64,000 nt of DNA from Elmis aenea (GCA_947652605.1 OX393581.1:31056788-31120787); one strand, 5' to 3'. Numbered from the stretch's first letter, positions 1-13,597 are shown. A program made the numbers and translations. Notes: a model not told the origin generated them from the sequence alone.

Positions 1-1300
1 AAGAGTGACGAAACATTCGAAACTCCAAATCTTTTTCGTCTACTCGATAACAGTTAATAAACTACGAAAACCGCACGTTTCTATCTCTACCCGTTCTCGA
101 TATACGAAATTGTAGCCCTGAAGATGGGTCTACCTAATTAGAAACGTTATAAAATTTAACTTTGCTTAAAAGTAGCATCGCAATAGCGAAAACCGCACAT
201 TCCTATCTGCAATGGTTTTCAAGTTATAAATGAAGTTAATTTTAACCTGAAGATGGTCCAAAAAGTTCGAAACTTCGTATTAAAAAACTCCCCTCGACAA
301 CACCTACATGTTAGTCAAAACCGCATGTCTGTAGCTCGAACCGTTTTGGAATTACGGTAAAGCCGAATCGTTGTCGACATTTGGCCGAAACAGGGTGTAG
401 GAGTTGGATACTAGCAAGGTTTCGGCCTTCGGCCGAAACCAGGCAACCGTGACAGTGCTATTAAAGAATATAAGCTGGACACTGGCATGTTTCCGGCCTT
501 CGGCCGAAAACATGCGCTGGGTACAGGCAAGTTTTCGGCCTTCGGCCGAAAACTTGCAATCGCTTGCAGACGCTGGATACTGGCAAGGTTTCGGCCTCCG
601 GCCGAAACCAGGCAGCCAAGACAGTCCCATTAAAGATTATGGTCACATCTTTCTCGACAATTTCGACATTCGAGACCGATTTTCGGCGTCGAAACGTCAT
701 CAACTGAAACCCGGTTGTACAGTCGGGAGGGTCCCATGGTTGGTCAAGTTTATCCGTCACAAAAGTTTCCGAAAGTAACACGTGCTCTTCGTCAGATGGG
801 AAAAACCCTCAAAAAATGTGGTTTTGGGACCCCCCCTCTGAATCCGTCCCTGTACGTTTTCGAGGGGTGGCCCAATGGAACTTTTTTGTCGCAGTCGCAT
901 TAATCTTCGAGTACCGGGGTCAGTTTTTCTTAATCGTCACCCGTTGGCGAGATCTAGGTATAGGACGCTTACAAATTTTTTCACATTACCCCCTCCTGCT
1001 CCGTCCCTGGCGCGGTCAGGGGGTTCATATTATGGATTCTCGAATAACTTTCGAGTACCTACCGAACGCCGCTCGCAGAATTTTGGTGACTATCGTTATT
1101 AAAATTATCGACATAATATGATACCTATTGTTATATAGGGGCAACGTGGCGAACAAGTTGTATAAGATTGTTGTAGAATTATTGTGTGGGTAGAAAGAAC
1201 GCTCAAAGAAAATAATTAAGACGTAAAAAGAACGCTCAAAGTAAAAAGAACGGTGCGCGTAGAAAGAACGCGGCGCGTAGAAATTGATGATGGTCATAAA
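1..1300 (+). repeat. Satellite unit 1 (short type)
   Basis: Short unit. The hairpin block at about 410-615 has four stem-loops with different outer stems: CAAGG/CCAGG, GCATG/CATGC, CAAG/CTTG and CAAGG/CCAGG. The inner stem TTTCGGCC/GGCCGAAA is constant. The last hairpin has a TCC loop instead of TTC. The stretch 245-1150 reappears almost unchanged at about 7680-8585 (offset 7436). Confidence 0.85.
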
Positions 1301-2617
1301 AGTGACGAAACATTGGAAACTCCAAATCTTATTCGTCTACTCGATAATAGTTAATAAAGTACGAAAACCGCACGTTTCTATCTCTACCCGTTCTCGATAT
1401 ACGAATTTGTAGCCCTGAAGATGGGCCAACCTAATTAGAAACGTTATACAATGTAACTTTGCTTAAAAGTAGCATCGCAATGGCGAAAACCGCACATCCC
1501 TATCTGCAATGGTTTTCAAGTTATAAATGAAGTTAATTTTAACCTGAAGATGGTCCAAACAGTTCGAAACTTGGTATTAAAACATTCCTCTCGACAACAC
1601 CTACATGGTAGTCAAAACCGCATGTCTGTAGCTAGAACCGTTTTCGAATTACGGTAAGGCCGAATCGTTTTCGACATTTGGCCGAAACGGGCTGTACACT
1701 AGCAAGGTTTCGGCCTTCGGCCGAAACCAGGCAGCCATGACACTCCTATTAAAGAAAATACGCTGAACACTAGCATGTTTCCGGCCTTCGGCCGAAAACA
1801 TGCGCTGGAAACAGGCAAGTTTTCGGCCTTCGGCCGAAAACTTGCAGTCGCTGGATAAGAGCAAGGTTTCGGCCTTCGGCCGAAACCAGGCAGCCAAGAC
1901 AGTCCTATTAAAGAATATCATCACATATTTCTCGACGATTTTTGAAAAAACGCCAAATTTCGACGAAAATCGGCATTCCGGACCTGAAGACGGCGGCCGA
2001 CCGAAACCCGGTCGTGCGGTCGGGAGGGTCCCATGGTCGGTCAAGTTTACCCGGCACAAAAGTTTCCGAAATGAACACGTGGTCTTCGTCAGGCGAATAT
2101 CCATATATGATACCTATATATATCGAAAAAATGCGGTTTTGGGACCCCCCCTCCGAATCCGTCCCTGTGCGTTTTTGAGGGGTGGCCCAATGGAACTTTT
2201 TTGTCGCAGTCGGCTAAACTGTCACGTGACACAAACGGTTTATCTCGATCTCTTCCGGTTTGCGAGATCCAGGTATAGGACGTCTACAAATTTCGTCACT
2301 CAACCCCCTCCTGCTCCGTCCCTGGCACGGTTGGGAAGTTCATCTCATAGATTCTTAAATGAATATTGTGTACCTACCGAACGCCGCTCGCGGATTTCGG
2401 GGAACTATCGTGATTATTATTATCCATATAATATGATACCTATTGTTATATAGGGGCAATGTGGCGAACAAGTTGTATAAGATTGTTTGAAAATTATTGT
2501 GTGCGCAGAAAGAACGCTCAAAGGATAAATTATTTTAAGGTAGAAAGAACGCTCAAAGTAAAAAAAACGGTGCGCGTAGAAAGAACGCGGCGCGTAGAAG
2601 TTGATGATGGTCTTAAA
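1301..2617 (+). repeat. Satellite unit 2 (short type)
   Basis: Short unit with four hairpins at 1704-1895. It jumps from the hairpin block straight to the module starting TTTTTGAAAAAACGCC, skipping most of the extra module. It is nearly identical to unit 4, with a constant offset of 3904 bp over at least 1150-2455. Confidence 0.85.
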
Positions 2618-5204
2618 AGTGACGAAACATTCGAAACTCTAAATCTTTTTCGTCTACTCGATAACAGTTAATAAACTACGAAAACCGCACGTTTCTATCT
2701 CTACCCGTTCTCGATATACGAAATTGTAGCCCTGAAGATGGGTCAACCTAATTAGAAACGTTATAAAATGTAACTTGGCTTAAAAGTAGCATCGCAATGG
2801 CGAAAACCGCACATTAGTATCTGCAACGGTTTTCCAGTTATAAATGAAGTTAATTTTAACCTGAAGATGGTCCAAAAAGTTCGAAACTTCGTATTAAAAA
2901 ATTCCTTTCGACAACACTTACATAGTAGTCAAAACCGCATGTCTGTAGCTCGAACCGTTTTGGAATTACGGTAAAGCCGAATCGTTGTCGATATTTGGCC
3001 GAAACAGGCTGTAAGCGATAGATACTAGCATGGTTTCGGCCTTCGGCCGAATCCATGCAGCCGGGAAAGTATGCGCTGGATACAAGCATGGTTTCGGCCT
3101 TCGGCCGAATCCATGCTGCCAGGAATGTATGCGCTGGATACTGGCATGGTTTCGGCCTACGGCCGAATCCATGCTGCAGGGAATGTATGCGCTGGATACT
3201 GGCATGGTTTCGGCCTTCGGCCGAATCCATGCTACCGGGAAAGTATGCGCTGGATACTGGCATGGTTTCGGCCTTCGGCCGAATCCATGCTACCGGGAAG
3301 GTATGCGCTGGATACTAGCATGGTTTCGGCCTTCGGCCGAATCCATGCTGCCGGGAATGTGCTAAATACTAGCATGGTTTCGGCCTTCGGCCGAATCCAT
3401 GCTGCCTGGAATGTATGCGCTTGATACTGGCATGGTTTCGGCCTTCGGCCGAATCCATGCTGCCGGAAATATGCGCTGGATACTGGCATGGTTTCGGCCT
3501 TCAGCCGAATCCATGCTGCCGGGAATGTGTACTGAATACTAGCATGGTTTCGGCCTTCGGCCGAATCCATGCTGCCGGGAAAGTATGCACTGGATACTGG
3601 CATGGTTTCGGCCTTCGGCCGAATCCATGCTGCCGGGAATGCGAGTGCTGGATACTGGCATGTTTCTGGCCTTCGGCCGAAAACATGCGCTGGATACAGC
3701 GAGTTTTCGGCCTTCGGCCGAAAACTTGCAGTCCCTTGCAGACGCTGGAAGCTAGCAAGGTTTCGGCCTTCGGCCGAAACCAGGCAGCCCCATTAAAGGT
3801 TATAGGCACATTTTTCTCGACAATTTCGACATTCGAGACCGATTTTCGGCGTCAAAACGTCATTAACAGTTTTCGGGATAAACTCGGTCCTATGCACCTA
3901 GACACGCTCTTTCCAACGGTCCGGTCCGTTTTTCGATGCCGAAACTTTTTGTCGGAAGCCGAAAAATTGGCTCGCCGAAAAATGCGATTTTCGATTTTTT
4001 TTTACCGGATTCGGATAGCCCTCGTTGAGCTGAAGCCGAAACGTCTTTTTTCCTCTTTTCAGAGCCGATCCGTTCGGCCAGGAACGTGTCGAAAAAAATG
4101 GGCCCCCTTTTTTTTCGATAGTCGATTTTGACACGAAGATGGTGTCGGATCTGGTCGGCGCCATTAAGGTATTTCTTAGTTGGGCCTAGCTCTTCCCGAA
4201 TCCGAAGGTTTTGAACCCAAGCGGTCTTCCGTTTCGGCTGTGCAATTTCCATTGGCCGATTTTCGACGTCGATTTTGACCCCTAAACCGGCGAAATACGA
4301 TCCTGGTAACATGTACACACCGGCCCTAACTTTTTACGCTCTATCGCGCGGAAACGTCAAAATTTCATTTTTAGCGCCGCATTTATGTTTTTAGAGGGGT
4401 CGAAATTTTCGGGTTCGACGTCGATTTTCGGGGTCGAAACGTCGCCCGGCGTCGGCGCTCCCGACGTCGTTTGTTAGGTATCGACCGACACTATCGAACA
4501 AAACAAACCGCATCGCGATATCTGCACGGGTCGACGAACGACACTGTTTTGAAAAAACACCAAACTTCGACGAAAATCGGCATTCCGGACCTGAAGACGG
4601 CGGCCGACCGAAACCCGGTCGTGCAGTCGGGAGGGTCCCATGGTTGGTCAAGTTTACCCGTCACAAAAGTTTCCGAAAGTAACACGTGGTCTTCGTCAGA
4701 TGGGAAAAACCCTCAAAAAATGTGGTTTTGGGACCCTCCCTCCGAATCCGTCCCTGTACGTTTTGGAGGGGTGGCCCAATGGAACTTTTTTGTCGCAGTC
4801 GGCTAAACTGTCACGTGACACAAACGGTTTTTCTCGATCTTTCCTCGTTTGCGAGATCTAGGTATAGGACGCTTACAAATTTTTTCACATTAACCCCTCC
4901 TGCTCCGTCCCTGGTGCCGTCACAAAGATTATTTCTCGGATCCCGGGTCAACTATCACGTACCTATCGAACGCCGCTCGCGGATTTCGGGTAACTATCGT
5001 GGATATTATTATTGTTATAATATGAACTATATTGTTTTATAGGGGCAACGTGGCGAACAAGTTGTATAAGATTGTTGTAGAATTATTGTGTGGGTAGAAA
5101 GAACGCTCAAAGAAAATAATTAAGACGTAAAAAGAACGCTCAAAGTAAAAAGAACGGTGCGCGTAGAAAGAACGCGGCGCGTAGAAATTGATGATGGTCA
5201 TAAA
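2618..5204 (+). repeat. Satellite unit 3 (long type, with 58-bp hairpin array)
   Basis: Long unit of about 2.59 kb. At 3024-3650 the hairpin block is expanded to 11 tandem copies of a 58-bp subrepeat, followed by three of the differently stemmed hairpins. The extra module lies at about 3785-4560 and holds T-runs and repeated GTCGATTTT/TCGACG words. The unit is paralleled by unit 7 at an offset of about 6119. Confidence 0.85.
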
Positions 5205-6521
5205 AGTGACGAAACATTGGAAACTCCAAATCTTATTCGTCTACTCGATAATAGTTAATAAAGTACGAAAACCGCACGTTTCTATCTCTACCCGTTCTCG
5301 ATATACGAATTTGTAGCCCTGAAGATGGGCCAACCTAATTAGAAACGTTATACAATGTAACTTTGCTTAAAAGTAGCATCGCAATGGCGAAAACCGCACA
5401 TCCCTATCTGCAATGGTTTTCAAGTTATAAATGAAGTTAATTTTAACCTGAAGATGGTCCAAACAGTTCGAAACTTGGTATTAAAACATTCCTCTCGACA
5501 ACACCTACATGGTAGTCAAAACCGCATGTCTGTAGCTAGAACCGTTTTCGAATTACGGTAAGGCCGAATCGTTTTCGACATTTGGCCGAAACGGGCTGTA
5601 CACTAGCAAGGTTTCGGCCTTCGGCCGAAACCAGGCAGCCATGACACTCCTATTAAAGAAAATACGCTGAACACTAGCATGTTTCCGGCCTTCGGCCGAA
5701 AACATGCGCTGGAAACAGGCAAGTTTTCGGCCTTCGGCCGAAAACTTGCAGTCGCTGGATAAGAGCAAGGTTTCGGCCTTCGGCCGAAACCAGGCAGCCA
5801 AGACAGTCCTATTAAAGAATATCATCACATATTTCTCGACGATTTTTGAAAAAACGCCAAATTTCGACGAAAATCGGCATTCCGGACCTGAAGACGGCGG
5901 CCGACCGAAACCCGGTCGTGCGGTCGGGAGGGTCCCATGGTCGGTCAAGTTTACCCGGCACAAAAGTTTCCGAAATGAACACGTGGTCTTCGTCAGGCGA
6001 ATATCCATATATGATACCTATATATATCGAAAAAATGCGGTTTTGGGACCCCCCCTCCGAATCCGTCCCTGTGCGTTTTTGAGGGGTGGCCCAATGGAAC
6101 TTTTTTGTCGCAGTCGGCTAAACTGTCACGTGACACAAACGGTTTATCTCGATCTCTTCCGGTTTGCGAGATCCAGGTATAGGACGTCTACAAATTTCGT
6201 CACTCAACCCCCTCCTGCTCCGTCCCTGGCACGGTTGGGAAGTTCATCTCATAGATTCTTAAATGAATATTGTGTACCTACCGAACGCCGCTCGCGGATT
6301 TCGGGGAACTATCGTGATTATTATTATCCATATAATATGATACCTATTGTTATATAGGGGCAATGTGGCGAACAAGTTGTAGCGGATTGTTTGAAAATTA
6401 TTGTGTGCGTAGAAAGAACGCTCAAAGAATTACTTGAGTAAACGTAGAAAGAACGCTCAAAGTAAAAAGAACGGTGCGCGTAGAAAGAACGCGGCGCGTA
6501 GAAAATGATGATGGTCTTAAG
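5205..6521 (+). repeat. Satellite unit 4 (short type, near copy of unit 2)
   Basis: Same layout as unit 2 and essentially the same sequence until about 6380. After that the region with the 18-mers differs (GTTGTAGCGGATTG in place of GTTGTATAAGATTG, and a different spacer). The identical stretch ends at a definite point. Confidence 0.85.
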
Positions 6522-7670
6522 AGTGACGAAACATTCGAAACTCCAAATGTTATTCGTCTACTCGATAACAGTTAATAAACTACGAAAACCGCACGTTTCT
6601 ATCTCTACCCGTTCTCGATATACGAAATTGTAGCCCTGAAGATGGGTCAACCTAATTAGAAACGTTATAAAATGTAACTTGGCTTAAAAGTAGCATCGCA
6701 ATGGCGAAAACCGCACATTCCTATCTGCAACGGTTTTCCAGTTATAAATGAAGTTTATTTTAACCTGAAGATGGTCCAAAAAGTTCGAAACTTCGTATTA
6801 AAAAATTCCTCTCGACAACACCTACATAGTAGTCAAAACCGCATGTCTGTAGCTCGAACCGTTTTGGAATTACGGTAAAGCCGAATCGTTGTCGACATTT
6901 GGCCGAAACAGGGTGTAAGAGTTGGATACTAGCAAGGTTTCGGCCTTCGGCCGAAACCAGGCAACCGTGACAGTCCTATTAAAGAATATAAGCTGGACAC
7001 TGGCATGTTTCCGGCCTTCGGCCGAAAACATGCGCTGGGTGCAGGCAAGTTTTCGGCCGAAGGCCGAAAACTTAAAGTCGCTTGCAGACGCTGGATACTG
7101 GCAAGGTTTCGGCCTCCGGCCGAAACCAGGCAGCCAAGACAGTCCCATTAAAGATTATGGTCACATCTTTCTCGACAATTTCGACATTCGAGACCGATTT
7201 TTGGCGTCGAAACGTCATCAACCGAAACCCGGTTGTGCAGTCGGGAGGGTCCCATGGTTGGTCAAGTTTACCCGTCACAAAAGTTTCCGAAAGTAACACG
7301 TGCTCTTCGTCAGGTGGGTGAAATCGTCGAAAAATGTGATTTTAGGACCCCCCCTTTGAATCCGTCCCTGTACGTTTTGGAGGGGTGGCCCAATGGAACT
7401 TTTTTGTCGCAGTCGCATTAATCTTCGAGTACCGGGGTCAGTTTTTCTTAATCGTCACCCGTTGGCGAGATCTAGGTATAGAACGCTTACAAATTTTTTC
7501 ACATAACCCCCTCCTGCTCCGTCCCTGGCGTGGTTAGGGGGTTCATATTATGGATTCTCGAATAACTTTCGAGTACCTACCGAACGCCGCTCGCAGAATT
7601 TTGGTGACTATCGTTATTAAAATTATCGACATAATATGATACCTATTGTTATATAGGGGCAATGTGGCGA
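6522..7670 (+). repeat. Satellite unit 5, cut at its 3' end
   Basis: Short unit that stops at ..AATGTGGCGAA and joins directly to TTAATTTTAACC, an internal leader sequence of the next unit, so the 18-mers of this unit and about 230 bp of the next leader are missing. At 7046-7072 one hairpin has its loop in the opposite orientation (GGCC-GAA-GGCC rather than GGCC-TTC-GGCC). Confidence 0.85.
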
Positions 7671-8736
7671 ATTAATTTTAACCTGAAGATGGTCCAAAAA
7701 GTTCGAAACTTCGTATTAAAAAACTCCCCTCGACAACACCTACATGTTAGTCAAAACCGCATGTCTGTAGCTCGAACCGTTTTGGAATTACGGTAAAGCC
7801 GAATCGTTGTCGACATTTGGCCGAAACAGGGTGTAGGAGTTGGATACTAGCAAGGTTTCGGCCTTCGGCCGAAACCAGGCAACCGTGACAGTCCTATTAA
7901 AGAATATAAGCTGGACACTGGCATGTTTCCGGCCTTCGGCCGAAAACATGCGCTGGGTACAGGCAAGTTTTCGGCCTTCGGCCGAAAACTTGCAATCGCT
8001 TGCAGACGCTGGATACTGGCAAGGTTTCGGCCTCCGGCCGAAACCAGGCAGCCAAGACAGTCCCATTAAAGATTATGGTCACATCTTTCTCGACAATTTC
8101 GACATTCGAGACCGATTTTCGGCGTCGAAACGTCATCAACTGAAACCCGGTTGTACAGTCGGGAGGGTCCCATGGTTGGTCAAGTTTATCCGTCACAAAA
8201 GTTTCCGAAAGTAACACGTGCTCTTCGTCAGATGGGAAAAACCCTCAAAAAATGTGGTTTTGGGACCCCCCCTCTGAATCCGTCCCTGTACGTTTTCGAG
8301 GGGTGGCCCAATGGAACTTTTTTGTCGCAGTCGCATTAATCTTCGAGTACCGGGGTCAGTTTTTCTTAATCGTCACCCGTTGGCGAGATCTAGGTATAGG
8401 ACGCTTACAAATTTTTTCACATTACCCCCTCCTGCTCCGTCCCTGGCGCGGTCAGGGGGTTCATATTATGGATTCTCGAATAACTTTCGAGTACCTACCG
8501 AACGCCGCTCGCAGAATTTTGGTGACTATCGTTATTAAAATTATCGACATAATATGATACCTATTGTTATATAGGGGCAACGTGGCGAACAAGTTGTATA
8601 AGATTGTTTGAAAATTATTGTGTGCGTAGAAAGAACGCTCAAAGTAAATAATTGAAACGTAGAAAGAACGCCTAAAGAAAAAAGAACGGTTCGCGTAGAA
8701 AGAACACGGCGCGTAGAAAATGATGATGGTCTTAAG
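7671..8736 (+). repeat. Satellite unit 6 (5'-shortened, near copy of unit 1)
   Basis: Starts inside the leader at TTAATTTTAACCTG. From there it follows unit 1 almost base for base at an offset of 7436 through its hairpins and GC-richer block, then ends with its own variant 18-mers at about 8625-8718. Confidence 0.85.
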
Positions 8737-11337
8737 AGTGACGAAACATTCGAAACTCCAAATCTTATTCGTCTACTCGATAACAGTTAATAAACTACGA
8801 AAACCGCACGTTTCTATCTCTACCCGTTCTCGATATACGAAATTGTAGCCCTGAAGATGGGTCAACCTAATTAGAAACGTTATAAAATGTAACTTGGCTT
8901 AAAAGTAGCATCGCAATGGCGAAAACCGCACATTCCTATCTGCAACGGTTTTCCAGTTATAAATGAAGTAAATTTTAACCTGAAGATGGTCCAAAAAGTT
9001 CGAAACTTCGTATTAAAAAATTCCTCTCGACAACACCTACATGGTAGTCAAAACCGCATGTCTGTAGATCCAACCGTTTTGGAATTACGGTAAAGCCGAA
9101 TCGTTGTCGATATTTGGCCGAAACAGGCTGTAAGCGATAGATACTAGCATGGTTTCGGCCTTCGGCCGAATCCATGCAGCCGGGAAAGTATGCGCTGGAT
9201 ACTAGCATGGTTTCGGCCTTCGGCCGAATCCATGCTGCCAGGAATGTATGCGCTGGATACTGGCATGGTTTCGGCCTTCGGCCGAATCCATGCTGCAGGG
9301 AATGTATGCGCTGGATACTGGCATGGTTTCGGCCTTCGGCCGAATCCATGCTACCGGGAAAGTATGCGCTGGATACTGGCATGGTTTCGGCCTTCGGCCG
9401 AATCCATGCTACCGGGAAGGTATGCGCTGGATACTAGCATGGTTTCGGCCTTCGGCCGAATCCATGCTGCCGGGAATGTGTGCTAAATACTAGCATGGTT
9501 TCGGCCTTCGGCCGAATCCATGCTGCCTGGAATGTATGCGCTTGATACTGGCATGGTTTCGGCCTTCGGCCGAATCCATGCTACCGGAAATATGCGCTGG
9601 ATACTGGCATGGTTTCGGCCTTCGGCCGAATCCATGCTGCCGGGAGTGTGTACTGAATACTAGCATGGTTTCGGCCTTCGGCCGAATCCATGCTGCCGGG
9701 AAAGTATGCACTGGATACTGGCATGGTTTCGGCCTTCGGCCGAATCCATGCTGCTGGGAATGCGAGTGCTGGATACTGGCATGTTTCCGGCCTTCGGCCG
9801 AAAACATGCGCTGGATACAGCGAGTTTTCGGCCTTCGGCCGAAAACTGGCAGTCCCTTGCAGACGCTGGAAGCTAGCAAGGTTTCGGCCTTCGGCCGAAA
9901 CCAGGCAGCCCGGACAGTCCCATTAAAGGTTGTAGGCACATTTTTCTCAACAATTTCGACATTCGAGACCGATTTTCGGCGTCAAAACGTCATTAACAGT
10001 TTTCGGGATAAACTCGGTCTTATGCACCTAGACACGCTCTTTCCAACGGTGCGGTCCGTTTTTCGATGCCGAAACTTTTTGTCGGAAGCCGAAAAATTGG
10101 CTCGCCGAAAAATGCGATTTTCGATTTTTTTTTACCGGATTCGGATAGCCCTCGTTGAGCTGAAGCCGAAACGTCTTTTTTTCCTCTTTTCAGAGCCGAT
10201 CCGTTCGGCCAGGAACGTGTCGAAAAAAATGGGCCCCCTTTTTTTTCGATAGTCGATTTCGACACGAAGATGGTGTCGGAGTTGGTCGGCGCCATTAAGG
10301 TATTTCTTAGTTGGGCCTAGCACTTCCCGAATCCGAAGGTTTTGAACCCGGGCGGTCTTCCGTTTCGGCTGTGCAATTTCCATTGGCCGATTTTCGACGT
10401 CGATTTTGACCCCTAAAACGGCGAAATACGGTCCTGGTGACATGTACACACCGGCCATAAATTTTTACGGTCTATCGCGTGGGAATGTCAAAATTTCATT
10501 TTTAGCGCCGCATTTATGTTTTTGGAGGGGTCGAAATTTTCGGGTTCGACGTCGATTTTCGGGGTCGAAACGTCGCCCGGCGTCGGCGCTCCCGACGTCG
10601 TTCGTTAGGTATCGACCGACACTATCGAACAAAACAAACCGCATCGCGATATCTGCACGGGTCCACGAACGACACCGTTTTGAAAAAACGCCAAATTTCG
10701 ACGAAAATCGGCATTCCGGACCTGAAGACGGCGGCCGACCGAAACCCGGTCGTGCAGTCGGGAGGGTCCCATGGTTGGTCAAGTTTACCCGTCACAAAAG
10801 TTTCCGAAAGTTACACGTGCTCTTCGTCAGGTGGGTAAAACCCTCAAAAAATGTGGTTTTGGGACCCCCCCTCTGAATCCGTCCCTGTACGTTTTGGAGG
10901 GGTTGCCCAATGGAACTTTTTTGTCGCAGTCGGCTAAACTGTCACGTGCCATGGCCCGTTTTTTTAAGATGTCTCCAGTTTGCGAGATCTAGGTATGGGA
11001 CGCTTACAAATTTTTTCACTTTACCCCCTCCTGCTCCGTCCCTGGCGCGCCCAGAACATTCATCTCCTAGAATCTCGAATACACATCGTGTACCTACCGA
11101 ACGCCGCTCGCGGAATTTTGGTGACTATCGTTTATAGAATTATCCATATAATTATATATATATTGTTTTATAGGGGCAATGTGGCGAACAAGTTGTATAA
11201 GATTGTTTGAAAATTATTGTGTGCGTAGAAAGAACGCTCAAAGTTATACTTAAATAAACGTAGAAAGTACGCTGAGCATAGAAAGAACGGTGCGCGTAGA
11301 AAGAACGCGGCGCGTAGAAAATGATGATGGTCTTAAG
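8737..11337 (+). repeat. Satellite unit 7 (long type)
   Basis: Parallel of unit 3, with 11 copies of the 58-bp hairpin subrepeat (about 9143-9770), three other hairpins, and the extra module at about 9915-10690. Scattered substitutions separate it from unit 3, so it is an older copy than the unit 2/4 pair. Confidence 0.85.
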
Positions 11338-12636
11338 AGTGACGAAACATTCGAAACTCCAAATCTTATTCGTCTACTCGATAACAGTTAATAAACTACG
11401 AAAACCGCACGTTTCTATCTCTACCCGTTCTCGATATACGAAATTGTAGCCCTAAAGATGGGTCAACCTAATTAGAAACGTTATAAAATGTAACTTGGCT
11501 TAAAAGTAGCATCGCAATGGCGAAAACCGCACCATCCTATCTGCAACGGTTTTCCAGTTATAAATGAAGTTAATTTTAACCTGAAGATGGTCCAAAAAGT
11601 TCGAAACTTCGTATTAAAAAATTCCTCTAGACAACACCTACATGGTAGTCAAAACCGCATGTCTGTAGATCCAACCGTTTTGGAATTACGGTAAAGCCGA
11701 ATCGTTGTCGACATTTGGCCGAAACAGGGTGTAAGAGTTGGATACTAGCAAGGTTTCGGCCTTCGGCCGAAACCAGGCAACCGTGACAGTCCTATTAAAG
11801 AATATAAGCTGGACACTGGCATGTTTCCGGCCTTCGGCCGAAAACATGCGCTGGGTACAGGCAAGTTTTCGGCCTTCGGCCGAAAACTTGAAGTCGCTTG
11901 CAGACGCTGGATACTGGCAAGGTTTCGGCCTCCGGCCGAAACCAGGCAGCCAAGACAGTCCCTTAAAAAAGATTATGGTCACATATTTCTCGACAATTTC
12001 GACATTCGAGACCGATTTTCGGCGTCGAAACGTCATCAACCGAAACCCGGTTGTGCAGTCGGGAGGGTCCCATGGTTGGTCAAGTTTACCCGCCACAAAA
12101 GTTTCCGAAAGTAACACATGCTCTTCGTCAGGTGGGTAAAATCGTCGAAAAATGTGGTTTTGGGACCCCCCCTCTGAATCCGTCCCTGTACGTTTTGGAG
12201 GGGTGGCCCAATAGAACTTTTTTGTCGCAGTCGGCTAAACTGTCACGTGACACAAACGGTTTTTGTCGATCTTTCCTCGTTTGCGAGATCTAGGTATAGG
12301 ACGCTTACAAATTTTTTCACATTAACCCCTCCTGCTCCGTCCCTGGTGCCGTCACAAAGATTATTTCTCGGATCCCGGGTCAACTATCACGTACCTGTCG
12401 AACGCCGCTCGCAGAATTTTGGTGACTATCGTGGATATTATTATCCATATAATATGATACCTATTGTTATATAGGGGCAACGTGGCGAACAAGTTGTATA
12501 AGATTGTTTGAAAATTATTGTGTGCGTAGAAAGAACGCTCAAAGTAATTTTTTTAAAGGTAAAAAGAACGCTCAAAGTAAAAAGAACGGTGCGCGCAGAA
12601 AGAACGCGGCGCGTAGAAAATGATGATGGTCTTAGA
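11338..12636 (+). repeat. Satellite unit 8 (short type)
   Basis: Short unit with the four-hairpin block at about 11745-11950, followed by the GC-richer module and three 18-mer-like repeats at about 12528-12620. Confidence 0.85.
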
Positions 12637-13597
12637 CGTGACGAAACATTCGAAACTACAAATGTTATTAGTCTACTCGATAACAGTTAATAAACTACGA
12701 AAACCGCACGTTTCTATCTCTACCCGTTCTCGATATACGAAATTGTAGCCCTGAAGATGGGACAACCTAATTAGAAACGTTATAAAATGTAACTTGGCTT
12801 AAAAGTAGCATCACAATGGCGAAAACCGCACATTCCTATCTGCAACGGTTTTCCAGTTATAAATGAAGTTAATTTTAACCTGAAGATGGTCCAAAAAGTT
12901 CGAAACTTCGTATTAAAAATTTCTCTCGACAACACCTACATAGTAGTCAAAACCGCATGTCTGTAGATCCAACCGTTTTGGAATTACGGTAAAGCCGAAT
13001 CGTTGTCGATATTTGGCCGAAACAGGCTGTAAGCGATGGATACTAGCATGGTTTCGGCCTTCGGCCGAATCCATGCAGCCGGGAATGTATGCGCTGGATA
13101 CTGGCATGGTTTCGGCCTTCGGCCGAATCCATGCTGCCGGGAAAGTATGCGCTGGATACTAGCATGGTTTCGGCCTTCGGCCGAATCCATGCAGCCGGGA
13201 ATGTATGCGCTGGATACTAGCATGGTTTCGGCCTTCGGCCGAATCCATGCTGCAGGGAATGTATGCGCTGGATACTGGCATGGTTTCGGCCTTCGGCCGA
13301 AACCATGCTGCCGGGAAAGTAATCGCTGGATACTAGCATGGTTTCGGCCTTCGGCCGAATCCATGCAGCCGGGAATGTATGCGCCGGATACTGGCATGCT
13401 GCCGGGAATGTATGCGCTGGATACTGGCATGGTTTCGGCCTTCGGCCGAATCCATGCTGCCGGGAAAGTATGCGCTGGATACTAGCATGGTTTCGGCCTT
13501 CGGCCGAATCCATGCAGCCGGGAATGTATGCGCTGGATACTAGCATGGTTTCGGCCTTCGGCCGAATCCATGCTGCAGGGAATGTATGCGCTGGATA
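12637..13597 (+). repeat. Satellite unit 9, truncated in its hairpin array
   Basis: Leader followed by a 58-bp hairpin array from about 13036. One copy near 13380-13412 has lost its hairpin. The unit ends abruptly in the linker ..GCGCTGGATA at about 13597, where unrelated sequence containing the Gypsy fragment begins. Confidence 0.85.

Larger units (their letters stand above)
1..13597. repeat. Composite satellite array, first block
   Basis: Nine head-to-tail units run off the left edge of the window. Unit starts (marked by AGTGACGAAAC) fall near 4, 1301, 2618, 5205, 6522, 8737, 11338 and 12637, with a 5'-shortened unit from 7671. Module order is a leader of about 350 bp, a hairpin block built on TTCGGCC..GGCCGAA, an optional extra module of about 0.75 kb, a GC-richer block ending ..GGGGCAAYGTGGCGAAC, then three tandem 18-mers. 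The many open frames across it come from the hairpin and 18-bp periods and from low stop density; none looks like a conserved protein. No match to a named satellite is claimed. Confidence 0.9.

Noticed and set aside
352..778. Open frames of 90-150 codons in the satellite units
   Set aside because: They overlap in several frames, follow the hairpin period, and show no known domain. Identity between units is at DNA level.
3024..3660. CRISPR-like pattern of palindromic repeats with linkers
   Set aside because: The linkers are not unique spacers, the sequence is clearly eukaryotic, and no cas genes exist. It is a tandem satellite.
6504..6533. Hammerhead-ribozyme-like core at satellite unit starts (TGATGA ... 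CGAAAC)
   Set aside because: The essential C before TGATGA is A or T in all units, the intervening stem has only about three pairs, and no matching outer stem was found.
1..13597. rDNA intergenic spacer as the identity of the satellite
   Set aside because: No rRNA sequence, promoter or 28S/18S edge could be recognised anywhere in the window.
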